Assembly (NCBI RefSeq): GCF_024529975.1
Contig: NZ_AP024898.1
Span: forward strand, 1,054,001-1,118,000
From: Vibrio quintilis
Lineage (GTDB): Bacteria; Pseudomonadota; Gammaproteobacteria; Enterobacterales; Vibrionaceae
Length of the DNA: 64,000 bases
Direction: 5' to 3'
Program-made: the position numbers and the translations under genes
Part shown: in pieces, positions 9,349-17,382 of the stretch
How positions within the stretch are numbered: the first letter of the stretch is position 1
Layout of the letters: each line of letters starts with the position of its first letter
The notes under the pieces: generated by a model
What the model was told of the DNA's origin: nothing
Databases searched by the model: none
The model's input: only the letters and a program-made list of their open reading frames with translations

Positions 9349-9396
9349 TACCCAAACAACCTGAAGATGCATGATTCAGGTTGCTTGGGTATATCA
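9349..9396. repeat. TATACCC palindromic intergenic repeat
   Basis: The arms TATACCCAAACAACCTGAA and TTCAGGTTGCTTGGGTATA flank a short GATGCATGA centre. Related copies lie at 8506, 17190, 51008 and 55022. It forms a long hairpin on either strand and resembles REP-type intergenic units. Confidence 0.8.
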
Positions 9397-10159
9397 TTAT
9401 AAAATAAAAGCCGGAGTATCCCACAACTGTGGGCTTTGAACAAAGCAAAGTGCACCTGCAACACAAAACCAGAGCAACTTCCCGATTGGCTCAAGCGACC
9501 CGGTACAGTGGAAAATCAGAAAACGACCGCAACCGCCCCGCTCAAAGTATTAGTCAAGAGATCAGCCATAACCTGCAGACAAACCAGAGAAATCATTCAC
9601 AAAATAAATAGTATTAATTCTTTGAAAATTTATATCCATTGCATGAACTCACACTAATTTCATTCAATTAATTAACCGTAACCTAATGCATTTCAATAGA
9701 GTGAAAAATATTCAATCCATTCAAAACAAAAAATAGTTATAATTAAAAAGAATATCATTATTACTTTTTTACATCTAAGATGCATCCCCTGTCACTCATC
9801 AGAATAAACCAGTTCAATGTATCAGACAGCTTAAATAACCCTGGAATAAAATCAAATTAAACCATTGAATAAAAACAAGATTAATCATACAAACCGATTA
9901 TTAACTCTCGGTATTTTTAATTAAAATTCCTGACAAAAATAATATAAACACCATAATTAAATATATATGAATATATTATTTAAATCAGGAAAATAAATGA
10001 TTGTTTTATTATTTATTTTTTAATGAAATTGTGATTTTACGTTTTCAAATCATATTCACCCCTTCAAATAATAATTATCCATGTCTTTATCAATACAAAT
10101 GTATAATTTTACTTTGCGCTTCCACAGTTTCATTTATTTGAATAAAAAACACCTTTACA

Positions 10160-10200
10160 TTGATCCGATCAATCTTTCATATTGAGAACGTTTCTCAAAT
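10160..10200. promoter_or_regulatory. Twin palindromes before the pectate lyase start
   Basis: TTGATC-C-GATCAA occupies 10160-10172 and TTGAGAA-CGT-TTCTCAA occupies 10182-10198, ending next to the GGAGG ribosome binding site at 10200. Their positions suit a repressor operator that would block transcription or translation, for example a pectin-responsive regulator. The regulator is not identified. Confidence 0.4.
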
Positions 10201-10213
10201 GGAGGTATAACCA

Positions 10214-11275
10214 ATGAAACGATTCAAAACGTCAGTTAAAGTTGCTTCACTTATCATGGCTATGTCAGCCTCAGCAGCCACATTTGCCGCTGATTCTGCT
10301 TTCTTAATGTTGACCCAAAAAGAAGGTCATAACTTCTTAACCTGGTCAACGGAAGCTGATTCTGTTTCCCGTCAGGAAGTCTACCGGAGTGAAACCAGTT
10401 CATTTGAAGATGCAAAGCAGATTTCCGCTGTCGGATCAAAACGCTTTGTGGTTGAAGATGAAAACGCAGAACAAAAAGATTACTGGTACTGGGTCAAAGT
10501 TTACAAAGATGATGGTGAAACCATCCTGTCCAACGCATCCAGCACTCTGCCACAACTTGATACACTGGTAAGTACATCCGCTTCCAGTAAATGTGTGGCA
10601 GGCGCAACATTTAAAAATGAAACGGTCGACTGTGGCGGCATCACTTTAGGTACAAGCTGTGACGGCGATGATGAAGATCAGGATCCAATCATCACACTGA
10701 AAAATGCAACCGTAAAAAACCTGCGTATTGCTGAAGATGGTGGTGCAGACGGTATTCATTGTAAGGAAGGAAGCTGTACGATTAAAAACGTGGTCTGGGA
10801 AGACATCTGTGAAGATGCCGCAACCCTGACCAAAACTGCAAAATCACTGACAATTGTTGGGGGCATGGCATACAACAGTAAAAACGGTCCTGGCGGAAAA
10901 CCAGACAAAGTATTCCAGCATAATGCGAAGAACAGCACAACAACCACGATCAAAGGCGGCTTCACACTGGAAGGCGTTCACGGCAAATTGTGGCGCTCCT
11001 GTGGTGACTGTACCAATAACGGTGGTCCCAGAAAGGTTGTCATTGATGATGTTGAAGTGAATGCAGATATTGACAGTATTGTTGGCGTCAACACCAACTA
11101 TGGGGATGTTGCCAAAATCAGAGATCTGAAAATCAAGAATTATAAATCAGGCAGTCCGAAAGTCTGTGTCGCTTACAAAGGCGTGGAAAAAGGTAACGGT
11201 AAATCAGAGAAAATCGGGGAACAGTGGAATACAAGCAGTTGTAATGTTTCGAAATCTGACGTTTCCAAACTTTAA
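10214..11275 (+). CDS. Secreted pectate lyase, family PL3, with N-terminal Fn3-like domain
   Basis: This 353-residue protein has a Sec signal peptide (about residues 1-25, cut after TFAA). Residues 28-115 resemble a fibronectin-type III module (FLTWSTEADSVSRQEVYRSE... YWYWVKVYKDDGE). The rest is a cysteine-rich parallel beta-helix of PL3 type, with KCVAGATFKNETVDCGG, EDGGADGIHCKEGSCTIKNVVWEDICEDAATL and HGKLWRSCGDCTNNGGPRKVVIDDV. The layout recalls PelI of Dickeya. It should cleave polygalacturonate by beta-elimination outside the cell, pointing to plant or algal polysaccharide use. GGAGG lies eight bases upstream of the ATG. It is monocistronic, with a terminator right after the stop. Confidence 0.9.
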   Translation: MKRFKTSVKVASLIMAMSASAATFAADSAFLMLTQKEGHNFLTWSTEADSVSRQEVYRSETSSFEDAKQISAVGSKRFVVEDENAEQKDYWYWVKVYKDDGETILSNASSTLPQLDTLVSTSASSKCVAGATFKNETVDCGGITLGTSCDGDDEDQDPIITLKNATVKNLRIAEDGGADGIHCKEGSCTIKNVVWEDICEDAATLTKTAKSLTIVGGMAYNSKNGPGGKPDKVFQHNAKNSTTTTIKGGFTLEGVHGKLWRSCGDCTNNGGPRKVVIDDVEVNADIDSIVGVNTNYGDVAKIRDLKIKNYKSGSPKVCVAYKGVEKGNGKSEKIGEQWNTSSCNVSKSDVSKL

Positions 11276-11308
11276 ATTACAGCCTCACAAGTTTTCTGAA
11301 ATAAACAT

Positions 11309-11331
11309 AGCGCCTGTTCAGGCGCTTTTTC
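11309..11331 (+). terminator. Intrinsic terminator of the pectate lyase gene
   Basis: AGCGCCTG pairs perfectly with CAGGCGCT and is followed by a run of T. It lies 33 bases after the stop codon. Confidence 0.85.
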
Positions 11332-11346
11332 TGGCGCTGGGCTGGT

Positions 11347-11973
11347 TTACGACTGCCTGATAAAAGCTGAGCGAATCAAACTCAATCCAGCGATAGCAAA
11401 TAATACCGACACACATCCGTTCACCCAATGATGACAGCGCTGGTAAACCCGCATGACACCGCCGACAGAAAAAACCAGTGAATACAGCGCATTCGTCACG
11501 AAACCAACGATAATACACACACTTGTTGCTGCAATAATCACAGGCAGGCTATCGTTTGCGTCCAGCCCGACCGATAACGCCGCCATCCACGCAATGACCG
11601 ATTTAGGATTCGACAGATTTAACAGGAAGCCCTGCCAAAACCAGCGGGGATGCCCGTCAATATGAACTTCGCCCATTTCTCCGCGCTTCGCTGCCCGGGC
11701 TGAAAGCCACGCCAGTCTGAACAGGTACAAGCCACCAAGCACTTTCAAAATCATCAGTACATAAACAGAACTTTGCAGCACTGCCCCCATACCGCTGGCA
11801 GCAACAATTCCCCAGAAGACCAGCCCAAAAGACAAACCAGCACCATAAATCAAACTCGCTTTTCGTCCCCGGCTCATGGCAATCGTCGCATTAGAAATCG
11901 TCGCCGGACCGGGTGAAACGGCAATCACAAAAAACGCCAGCCCGACTGAAAAGTACATCATCCAATCTGTCAT
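11347..11973 (-). CDS. LysE/RhtB-family amino-acid exporter
   Basis: This 208-residue inner-membrane protein starts at MTDWMMYFSVGLAFFVIAVSPGPAT; AAAAGGAAAA lies just upstream, and the longer open frame upstream overlaps the umuC 3' end and lacks support. The signature SPGPATISNATIAMSRGRKASLIYGAGLSFG marks the LysE family, and six hydrophobic segments are visible. NLSNPKSVIAWMAAL is the second conserved stretch. Relatives export lysine, threonine, homoserine lactones or other amino acids by proton antiport; the substrate cannot be told from sequence. Confidence 0.88.
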   Translation of the reverse strand: MTDWMMYFSVGLAFFVIAVSPGPATISNATIAMSRGRKASLIYGAGLSFGLVFWGIVAASGMGAVLQSSVYVLMILKVLGGLYLFRLAWLSARAAKRGEMGEVHIDGHPRWFWQGFLLNLSNPKSVIAWMAALSVGLDANDSLPVIIAATSVCIIVGFVTNALYSLVFSVGGVMRVYQRCHHWVNGCVSVLFAIAGLSLIRSAFIRQS

Positions 11974-12097
11974 TATGTTTTCCTTTTTTTGTTGAACCAC
12001 AGAATGAACTTTATCATGGGACTGTGCCTTAATCACCACTTGTACTTTTGTGGGGAACGAATCACCAGATGGCTTACAGTTTGTGAGCATCAACCCG

Positions 12098-13354
12098 TCA
12101 GGCCCGGACCTCAGGTAAATCACGCCAACGGGTTGAATATTGTGGTGTCAGAAATGCCCGGCGCATCTGCCACTTTTGTTCAATGCCCTGAGCGGCAAGA
12201 AATAATGTGTCGTTACCGTATCTGGTATTCACCTCATCATAAACTTTCATCAGGGAAATGTTATTTGGTGAAGGATTGAGTAAATCGAACTGTTCATACT
12301 GATCATCAATTAAATCGATCAAACCTACGCCAATCTTATAATAACGGACCTGCGGCTGAAACAATGCCGGAACCATCTGGCCTGCCGCTCTGGTCAGCTG
12401 ATGGACATCAGCCGTCGGATAAGTAAAACGGTGGGCGACACGTTTACTGACAGGGTAATGATCATAAGGACTGCTGGCAGCAAAACACATCATCACCCGA
12501 CACAATGATCCCTGATGTCTGGCCTTACGTGATGCAATACCGGCATGCTTGCTTAATGCCTGAGTCAAACCGGTCATATCCGTAATTCGCTGCCCGACAC
12601 TCCGGGTCGAAAAAATTTGCTGTTTGTCCGCCCTTGCCGTTTCCCACCCGATGCAGGGCTGCCCGTTTAATTCCCTGACTGTCCGCACGGTCACCACATT
12701 AAAGTTCGCTTTGATTACACCGGGCGGTTGTTGTGCCAGTTCCAGTGCGGTCCGGACTCCCATCCCCGCCAGACGCCGGGATAAACGACGGCCGATGCCC
12801 CACACTTCTGCGACGGCCATCTGCGACAATACCCGGACTCTTTCTTCCTCTTGATCAAGTACACACACGCCACCATAACCGGCGATATGCTTTGCAGCAT
12901 AATTCGCGGCTTTGGCTAACGTCAGAGTCGGCCCGATACCGACCCCGACCGGTAACCGACATTCTTTCCACACACTTTGCCTGATCAGATGCCCGTGCTG
13001 CCTCAGATCAGCGATCGCGGGCAGACAACGGTGGAGAGCCAGAAATGACTCATCAATCGAATAAATATGCTGATCAGGTGCAAAACGACCGATGACGGAC
13101 ATCATTCTGGCTGACAGATCCGCATACAATTCATAATTTGAAGACAGTACAATCACGCCATGCTGCCGGCATAACTCTTTGACTTCAAAATAAGGCTTAA
13201 ATTTAGGAATACCGAGCGCGGTTGCCTGCCGGTTTGCAGCGACAATACAGCCGTCATTATTTGACAGCACCACGATCGGCTTACCACGCCAGTCAGGCCG
13301 GAAGACCTGCTCCGCACTACAATAAAATGAGTTCGCATCAACAAGAGCAAACAT
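12098..13354 (-). CDS. umuC: DNA polymerase V catalytic subunit UmuC
   Basis: This 418-residue Y-family polymerase has the catalytic motif FALVDANSFYCSAEQVF at the N-terminus and YSIDESFLAL in the palm, which supply the metal-binding Asp and Glu residues. VWGIGRRLSRRLAGMGVRTALEL is the helix-hairpin-helix thumb region, and the little-finger and C-terminal DUF4113-type tail (NNISLMKVYDEVNTRYG) are present. With UmuD' it copies damaged DNA at the cost of mutations. It lies about 20 bases after umuD and shares its LexA-controlled promoter. Confidence 0.95.
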   Translation of the reverse strand: MFALVDANSFYCSAEQVFRPDWRGKPIVVLSNNDGCIVAANRQATALGIPKFKPYFEVKELCRQHGVIVLSSNYELYADLSARMMSVIGRFAPDQHIYSIDESFLALHRCLPAIADLRQHGHLIRQSVWKECRLPVGVGIGPTLTLAKAANYAAKHIAGYGGVCVLDQEEERVRVLSQMAVAEVWGIGRRLSRRLAGMGVRTALELAQQPPGVIKANFNVVTVRTVRELNGQPCIGWETARADKQQIFSTRSVGQRITDMTGLTQALSKHAGIASRKARHQGSLCRVMMCFAASSPYDHYPVSKRVAHRFTYPTADVHQLTRAAGQMVPALFQPQVRYYKIGVGLIDLIDDQYEQFDLLNPSPNNISLMKVYDEVNTRYGNDTLFLAAQGIEQKWQMRRAFLTPQYSTRWRDLPEVRA

Positions 13355-13374
13355 GGCTTATTCTCCTGGTCAGC

Positions 13375-13782
13375 TTATTCTTCTAATAAATAGCTGGCCC
13401 GGTGGCAGCGGATGGATCGCACCACCACCCCTTCCAGCGTAAAAGCATCATGACCAGATACCGGAACCGGTGGCATATCGGCATTGGCTGACAACAGCAG
13501 CCTGCGGGACATATCAATCAGTTTACAGACAAATTCACCGTTCAGGTTCGCAACCACCACATCATGATTTCTGGCAATCACAGCACGATCAATGATCAGC
13601 AGATCACCATCGAAAATTCCAACGCCCTGCATTGAATCTCCCGCTGCACGGCCCAGCCATGTTGCACCCGGGTGTTCAACCAGCAACTCATCCAGGCTGA
13701 GTTCAAGTTGTTTATACTCTGCTGCCGGGCTTTCAAACCCGCTGATTCCTGCACTTGCATCAATCGGAATAACTTTCATCAC
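13375..13782 (-). CDS. umuD: UmuD, LexA-like autoprotease subunit of polymerase V
   Basis: This 135-residue protein is of S24 peptidase type. The catalytic serine lies in AAGDSMQGVGIFDGDLLIID (Ser50) and the lysine in EFVCKLID (Lys87). RecA-driven self-cleavage should occur in GISGFESPAA, probably between Ser14 and Gly15, where E. coli has Cys-Gly. The N-terminal arm is about ten residues shorter than in chromosomal E. coli UmuD, as in plasmid-borne MucA/RumA types. It is first gene of the umuDC operon, with a LexA box directly upstream. Confidence 0.93.
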   Translation of the reverse strand: MMKVIPIDASAGISGFESPAAEYKQLELSLDELLVEHPGATWLGRAAGDSMQGVGIFDGDLLIIDRAVIARNHDVVVANLNGEFVCKLIDMSRRLLLSANADMPPVPVSGHDAFTLEGVVVRSIRCHRASYLLEE

Positions 13783-13789
13783 ATACTTA

Positions 13790-13809
13790 TACTGTATTTA
13801 TATACAGTA
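13790..13809 (-). promoter_or_regulatory. LexA (SOS) box of umuDC
   Basis: The 20-mer TACTGTATTTATATACAGTA carries the CTGT-N8-ACAG core of the gammaproteobacterial SOS box and differs by one base from the consensus TACTGTATATATATACAGTA. It lies 8 bases before the umuD start codon, a position where LexA would block transcription or its early steps. Confidence 0.93.
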
Positions 13810-14133
13810 TAAATTTATCACAGTTTTCACTATCTTCAAGATACAAAATGTTTCTGGTCCTCCTTGTTCATAAAAAACACTTTCACAACTGACCTGCCCC
13901 CGTTGTTCTGTATTACGAACTTTATTTGTAAAAAGTTTCTTTATAAAAAAACCAAAAAATCAGATAGATGCATTCAACCCTGAAGGCCAGCTCACCGGCA
14001 ACAGGTTTGATGCCTGATGGTTCTGACGCCGGTCTTTATCAGACCGGGGATAAGATGATTGGCTTATCATCAGTGAATTAATCCGCCGGAATAATTCTGT
14101 ATGATCAGCACCAGCCCCGTCCGGAGCTGTTGC

Positions 14134-15174
14134 TTATTTTCCAAATACCGGCGACATGCCAAAAGTCCCCTGATTGAGTAAAATCAGACCGAACAGGATC
14201 AGAACACATCCCGCCAGTATCTTAAATATCAGGCCGGTATATCTGAAACCTGCCCCTGAGCCTCTGGTATAAAAACTGACGATTTTTTTCCCGGAAACCG
14301 TTAATAAAGCGATGTGCGTTGTGGTAATCGCCGTACCGGCCGCCATCAGGATACAACTGACAATCCCCAGCCAGTAAACATTCGCCAGATGGGCAAAAAA
14401 CAGCACCAGTAATGCCCCGGTACATGGCCGGACGCCGATACTGAATATCAGAGCCAGATATTCCTTCATCCCGGATGCCTGATTAATTGCATCGGCGCTG
14501 ACGACATGATGATGACCGCAACTACAGTGATGCCCGTGATCATGGTCATGGTCATGGTCATGGTCATGGTCATGGTCATGGTCATGGTCATGGTCATGGT
14601 CATGAGTATGTAACCGGGACTGACGACGATATGCCATCACTGATCGCCCAGCCAGATAAAATCCAATCAGTATCACTCCAATTGCACTGGCATGGAAAAA
14701 GTACTGCACCGTCGCATTCAGCTGATGCATCGTGGTGTGGAGCAAATAGATAAACAGCGTCACCAGAATAATCGCCGTCAGTGCCTGAATGAATGCCGCC
14801 ACAACCGGAATAATCAGCCCGATCCGGATTTTGGTTTGGTGAGTTGCCAGATACGTGCTGACCACCACTTTGCCATGACCGGGACCAAGCGAATGAAAAA
14901 TGCCATAAAGAAAACTGATTTCCAGCAGCAACCTGACTGAGCCGGGATCCTGCTGTGCTGCATAGAGTAATTCACTCAGTTGATTGATGAGCTCTTTCTG
15001 CCAGTGAATACTCGTCATCAGAATGACCGGCCAGTGAGTCCAGATACCCCAGCCGGTAGCAAGCAGGACTGCCAGAACCAGATAAAGCGGATTACGAAGA
15101 AAATGTTTCGGTTTCCCCGGCGGCTGGTGTTGTACTTCACTGTGTTCTGAATGTTGGTGAGATGCAGACGACAT
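14134..15174 (-). CDS. RcnA/NiCoT-like metal transporter with His-Asp repeat, probably zinc-linked
   Basis: This 346-residue membrane protein has LGPGHGKVVVSTYLA in an early membrane segment and GVRPCTGALLVLFFA in a later one, both typical of NiCoT/RcnA transporters. Between them is a cytoplasmic loop with about twelve HD dipeptides followed by GHHCSCGHHH, a dense metal ligand region. The loop is encoded by ten copies of CATGGT (14541-14600). By family it would be called a nickel/cobalt transporter. The upstream DUF1007 partner and the Zur-like box before that gene suggest zinc uptake instead. ATG at 15174; the gene follows DUF1007 by about 25 bases in one operon. Confidence 0.8.
   Translation of the reverse strand: MSSASHQHSEHSEVQHQPPGKPKHFLRNPLYLVLAVLLATGWGIWTHWPVILMTSIHWQKELINQLSELLYAAQQDPGSVRLLLEISFLYGIFHSLGPGHGKVVVSTYLATHQTKIRIGLIIPVVAAFIQALTAIILVTLFIYLLHTTMHQLNATVQYFFHASAIGVILIGFYLAGRSVMAYRRQSRLHTHDHDHDHDHDHDHDHDHDHDHDHGHHCSCGHHHVVSADAINQASGMKEYLALIFSIGVRPCTGALLVLFFAHLANVYWLGIVSCILMAAGTAITTTHIALLTVSGKKIVSFYTRGSGAGFRYTGLIFKILAGCVLILFGLILLNQGTFGMSPVFGK
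14541..14604. repeat. CATGGT hexanucleotide tandem repeat
   Basis: Ten perfect copies of CATGGT followed by CATG encode the His-Asp loop of the metal transporter. Gain or loss of units keeps the frame and changes the loop length by two residues per unit. Confidence 0.95.
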
Positions 15175-15199
15175 AAATCGGAGTCCTCATAGTGTTCGG

Positions 15200-15856
15200 T
15201 TAGGGGTGGCAGGTCAGCTCGATAGTCTGGGTAAACAACTGTCCCAGCGTATCATCCGGGTCAGCATCAGCCGGGATAGACATCGCATAGCTGACCTGCG
15301 CCGGTGTCGGGTGAGGTTCCTTCAGCCGGGTGGAACAATGTGCTTTGGCAGGTGATTCCAGAATCACATCCTTGTGGGATTTCCAGGACATGTCGACGTA
15401 ATAAGTCGGATCAAATATCCTCAGCTGTAACGTGCGACCGTTAAACGGATAAGGTTTTACCAGATCCAGCTCAAAGCTGAGTGTGGCTTTACCGGCATGG
15501 GTCGTCAGCTTTGCGGTCTTCACTTTTTGATAACGTACCGGTGTTTTCTGATCGTAAAAATAGGTGAAATAATGGGTTGAAAGCATATTGCGGATCATCG
15601 AATCCGCCAGCTTTTGCAGGGTTTGTTCCCTGTGACCATCAGACATATCCTCGCCATCAAACAGGTAGGCGGTGGTCATCGGGTCAAAGGTCCAGATCAT
15701 CGAAAATCCGGTCAGCGCGGTTTGGCTGCTTTTGATATAAGTCTGCAAATCCATCCATGAATGCGGGTGGGCAAACGTTCTGTATGGCAGACTCAACAGA
15801 AAAAGACAGAACACAATCCGGGGGCTTATTTGCTTCAGCCGCTTGATCACAAACAA
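15200..15856 (-). CDS. DUF1007 periplasmic metal-binding protein
   Basis: This 218-residue protein has a signal peptide with predicted cleavage before HPHSWMDLQTYI, so the mature protein would start with a His-x-His metal ligand pair, as in other DUF1007 proteins. FSMIWTFDPMTTAYLFDGED and RIFDPTYYVDMSW are further family stretches. It ends with two Cys-containing patches (KAHCSTRL and IELTCHP). DUF1007 genes are often coupled to NiCoT- or RcnA-like transporters, as here, and probably deliver or sense the metal. The Zur-like operator upstream of its start ties the operon to zinc starvation. Confidence 0.82.
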   Translation of the reverse strand: MFVIKRLKQISPRIVFCLFLLSLPYRTFAHPHSWMDLQTYIKSSQTALTGFSMIWTFDPMTTAYLFDGEDMSDGHREQTLQKLADSMIRNMLSTHYFTYFYDQKTPVRYQKVKTAKLTTHAGKATLSFELDLVKPYPFNGRTLQLRIFDPTYYVDMSWKSHKDVILESPAKAHCSTRLKEPHPTPAQVSYAMSIPADADPDDTLGQLFTQTIELTCHP

Positions 15857-15878
15857 AATGGCACCTGATACGTCACAT

Positions 15879-15901
15879 GAATTGTTACATTATAACATAT
15901 C
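15879..15901 (-). promoter_or_regulatory. Zur-like operator
   Basis: The 23-bp site contains GTTACATTATAAC flanked by GAATT and ATATC. It fits the gammaproteobacterial Zur consensus (GAAATGTTATA, one free base, TATAACATTTC) at 19 of 22 defined positions by my count. It lies 23 bases upstream of the DUF1007 start, where the zinc-bound repressor would shut off the operon. Confidence 0.75.
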
Positions 15902-15969
15902 ACTTATCAGATAAAGTCAAGACTCTGTCAGAGAAACCTTTACCCCGACCGGATTGTATTGTCACTTTT

Positions 15970-16797
15970 TTATGCTTCCGCCCGCATTTTCTCTGCCGCT
16001 TCCGGGGTCAGACATAACTCACACAGAGTTTCACACACTTCATAGCCGACGGAACGGTATATTTGCGCGGCAATATACTGACTGTCAGCATGTAAGATCA
16101 GATGCTGAACCGGGCGGGTTTTCATCGCTTCGGCTGAAATATCGTGGACCATAGTTTTACAGATGCCGCGTTGCCTGAAGTCCGGGTGTGTCTCGACATT
16201 CTGGAAACGCCCGACATGATCATCAAAAAACAGCCCCAGACTGGCGACTAACTGATCACCGATAAACGCCCCGTGCCAGCCCCCGAGCCCCGCCGCATGC
16301 ATGTTGCGATACTGAGCATAAATCCGCTGAACGTAAAGGCGCTCCGCTTCATTCCGCTGACTTTCAGGATATACCAGTAAATGCAGGTCAATCACCTGCT
16401 GCCATTCAGCCTCCGTTAAAACCGGCCGGCACTGAATGTCTTCATTGCGGCGCCCCGGCAAATGAAACTGACTGCCTTTTAATACCAGCGTTTCATCATA
16501 TTCATAGCCATGCGCCAGAAAATCTGCGAATTCATCCTGTGGACGATCTTTCTGTCCCAGCCAGCAAAAAGACATATGTTTCACATCCGGACAATCCCGG
16601 AATTCAGATTCAAACAGAGCCTGCCAATGTTGCAAATCACCCGGTTCCGGAGCCTGGGGAAATACGAGATAGTTCCCCCAGTAAAAGCCTGGGTTGGACG
16701 GGGTTTTGACCACGGTATAATCTGTTTTATCCGTCACCAGTCCGGAGAAGTGGTGAAAAATCATATCAGAGCGTATTCCGGAAGAGTTAATGTGCAT
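15970..16797 (-). CDS. GNAT-family N-acetyltransferase
   Basis: This 275-residue protein carries a C-terminal GNAT fold. The acetyl-CoA loop is in VETHPDFRQRGICKTMVHDISAEA (Q/RxxGxG/A-like, here RQRGIC), preceded by beta4 LVASLGLFFDDHVGRFQNV and followed by HLILHADSQYIAAQIYRSVGYEV. The N-terminal 120 residues form a second, degenerate GNAT-like half. The acceptor substrate is unknown. It stands alone between the zinc operon and an intergenic region. Confidence 0.8.
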   Translation of the reverse strand: MHINSSGIRSDMIFHHFSGLVTDKTDYTVVKTPSNPGFYWGNYLVFPQAPEPGDLQHWQALFESEFRDCPDVKHMSFCWLGQKDRPQDEFADFLAHGYEYDETLVLKGSQFHLPGRRNEDIQCRPVLTEAEWQQVIDLHLLVYPESQRNEAERLYVQRIYAQYRNMHAAGLGGWHGAFIGDQLVASLGLFFDDHVGRFQNVETHPDFRQRGICKTMVHDISAEAMKTRPVQHLILHADSQYIAAQIYRSVGYEVCETLCELCLTPEAAEKMRAEA

Positions 16798-17382
16798 CCT
16801 TAATCCTTACCTCAAATCAGTAAAAAGCTGATAACGTATAAAATCAGTATGTTATCAGTTTATTGTGATATCCGGTAACCGGAAAAGGCCACTTCCGGCA
16901 CTGATTTAACCACATCAGCGGTCTTTTCATCCGCCAGCATCGCGCAACGGTCACCTTGCTTATCACATCGATGAAACTTTCTTTGAAGCAAATAAAATGG
17001 TCGACCTTATCACCCAGGGATGGACAGGAAATTAATCAGGAAGAACGGACCTGGACTGCAAAAACAACCTAAGATAATTTTGCCAGTCACATCAATAAAG
17101 GCTTCCTTGAATACCGGAAATCCGTCACTGAAACGGAAGGTATTGCATGTGACAGACTGGACAGGCGAAGGCTCGGTTCTGAAAGATGTCTCCTGAAGAT
17201 GCATGGTTCAGGTTGTTTGGGTATAGTCACGAAACATGTGATGGTCGCGTTATAAATCTTACGGTAAAGTCCTCCTGCGAGTAACCCTAAGAACAGCTCA
17301 GGATCAGAAAAGCCGGACACATAATGCCCCTTTCAGATCCTTTATCCAGATGCCCTACGTACACTGCTTTGTGTTTACCAGG
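16798..17382. other. Intergenic region with a short gene relic and a repeat
   Basis: A coding-like stretch on the plus strand at about 16925-17035 can be read as RNGHLAYHIDETFFEA... and ends in TGN-stop. It has no start codon or ribosome binding site, and a stop lies upstream in frame, so it is probably a decayed gene end of unknown origin. A one-armed TATACCC repeat lies at 17190-17228. Confidence 0.35.
17190..17228. repeat. TATACCC palindromic repeat, left arm truncated
   Basis: CCTGAAGATGCATGGTTCAGG and then TTGTTTGGGTATA match the right part of the repeat at 9349. The outer left arm is lost. Confidence 0.7.

Larger units (their letters stand above)
9219..10213. other. Long AT-rich intergenic region upstream of the pectate lyase
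   Basis: About 1 kb carries no supported gene. It contains one clean TATACCC palindrome (9349-9396), a fairly GC-normal stretch at 9430-9560 with short open frames but no ribosome binding site, and then strongly AT-rich DNA to 10180. Two palindromes close to the pectate lyase start are listed separately. The low GC may reflect a silencer-bound (H-NS-like) promoter; that is inference. Confidence 0.5.
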
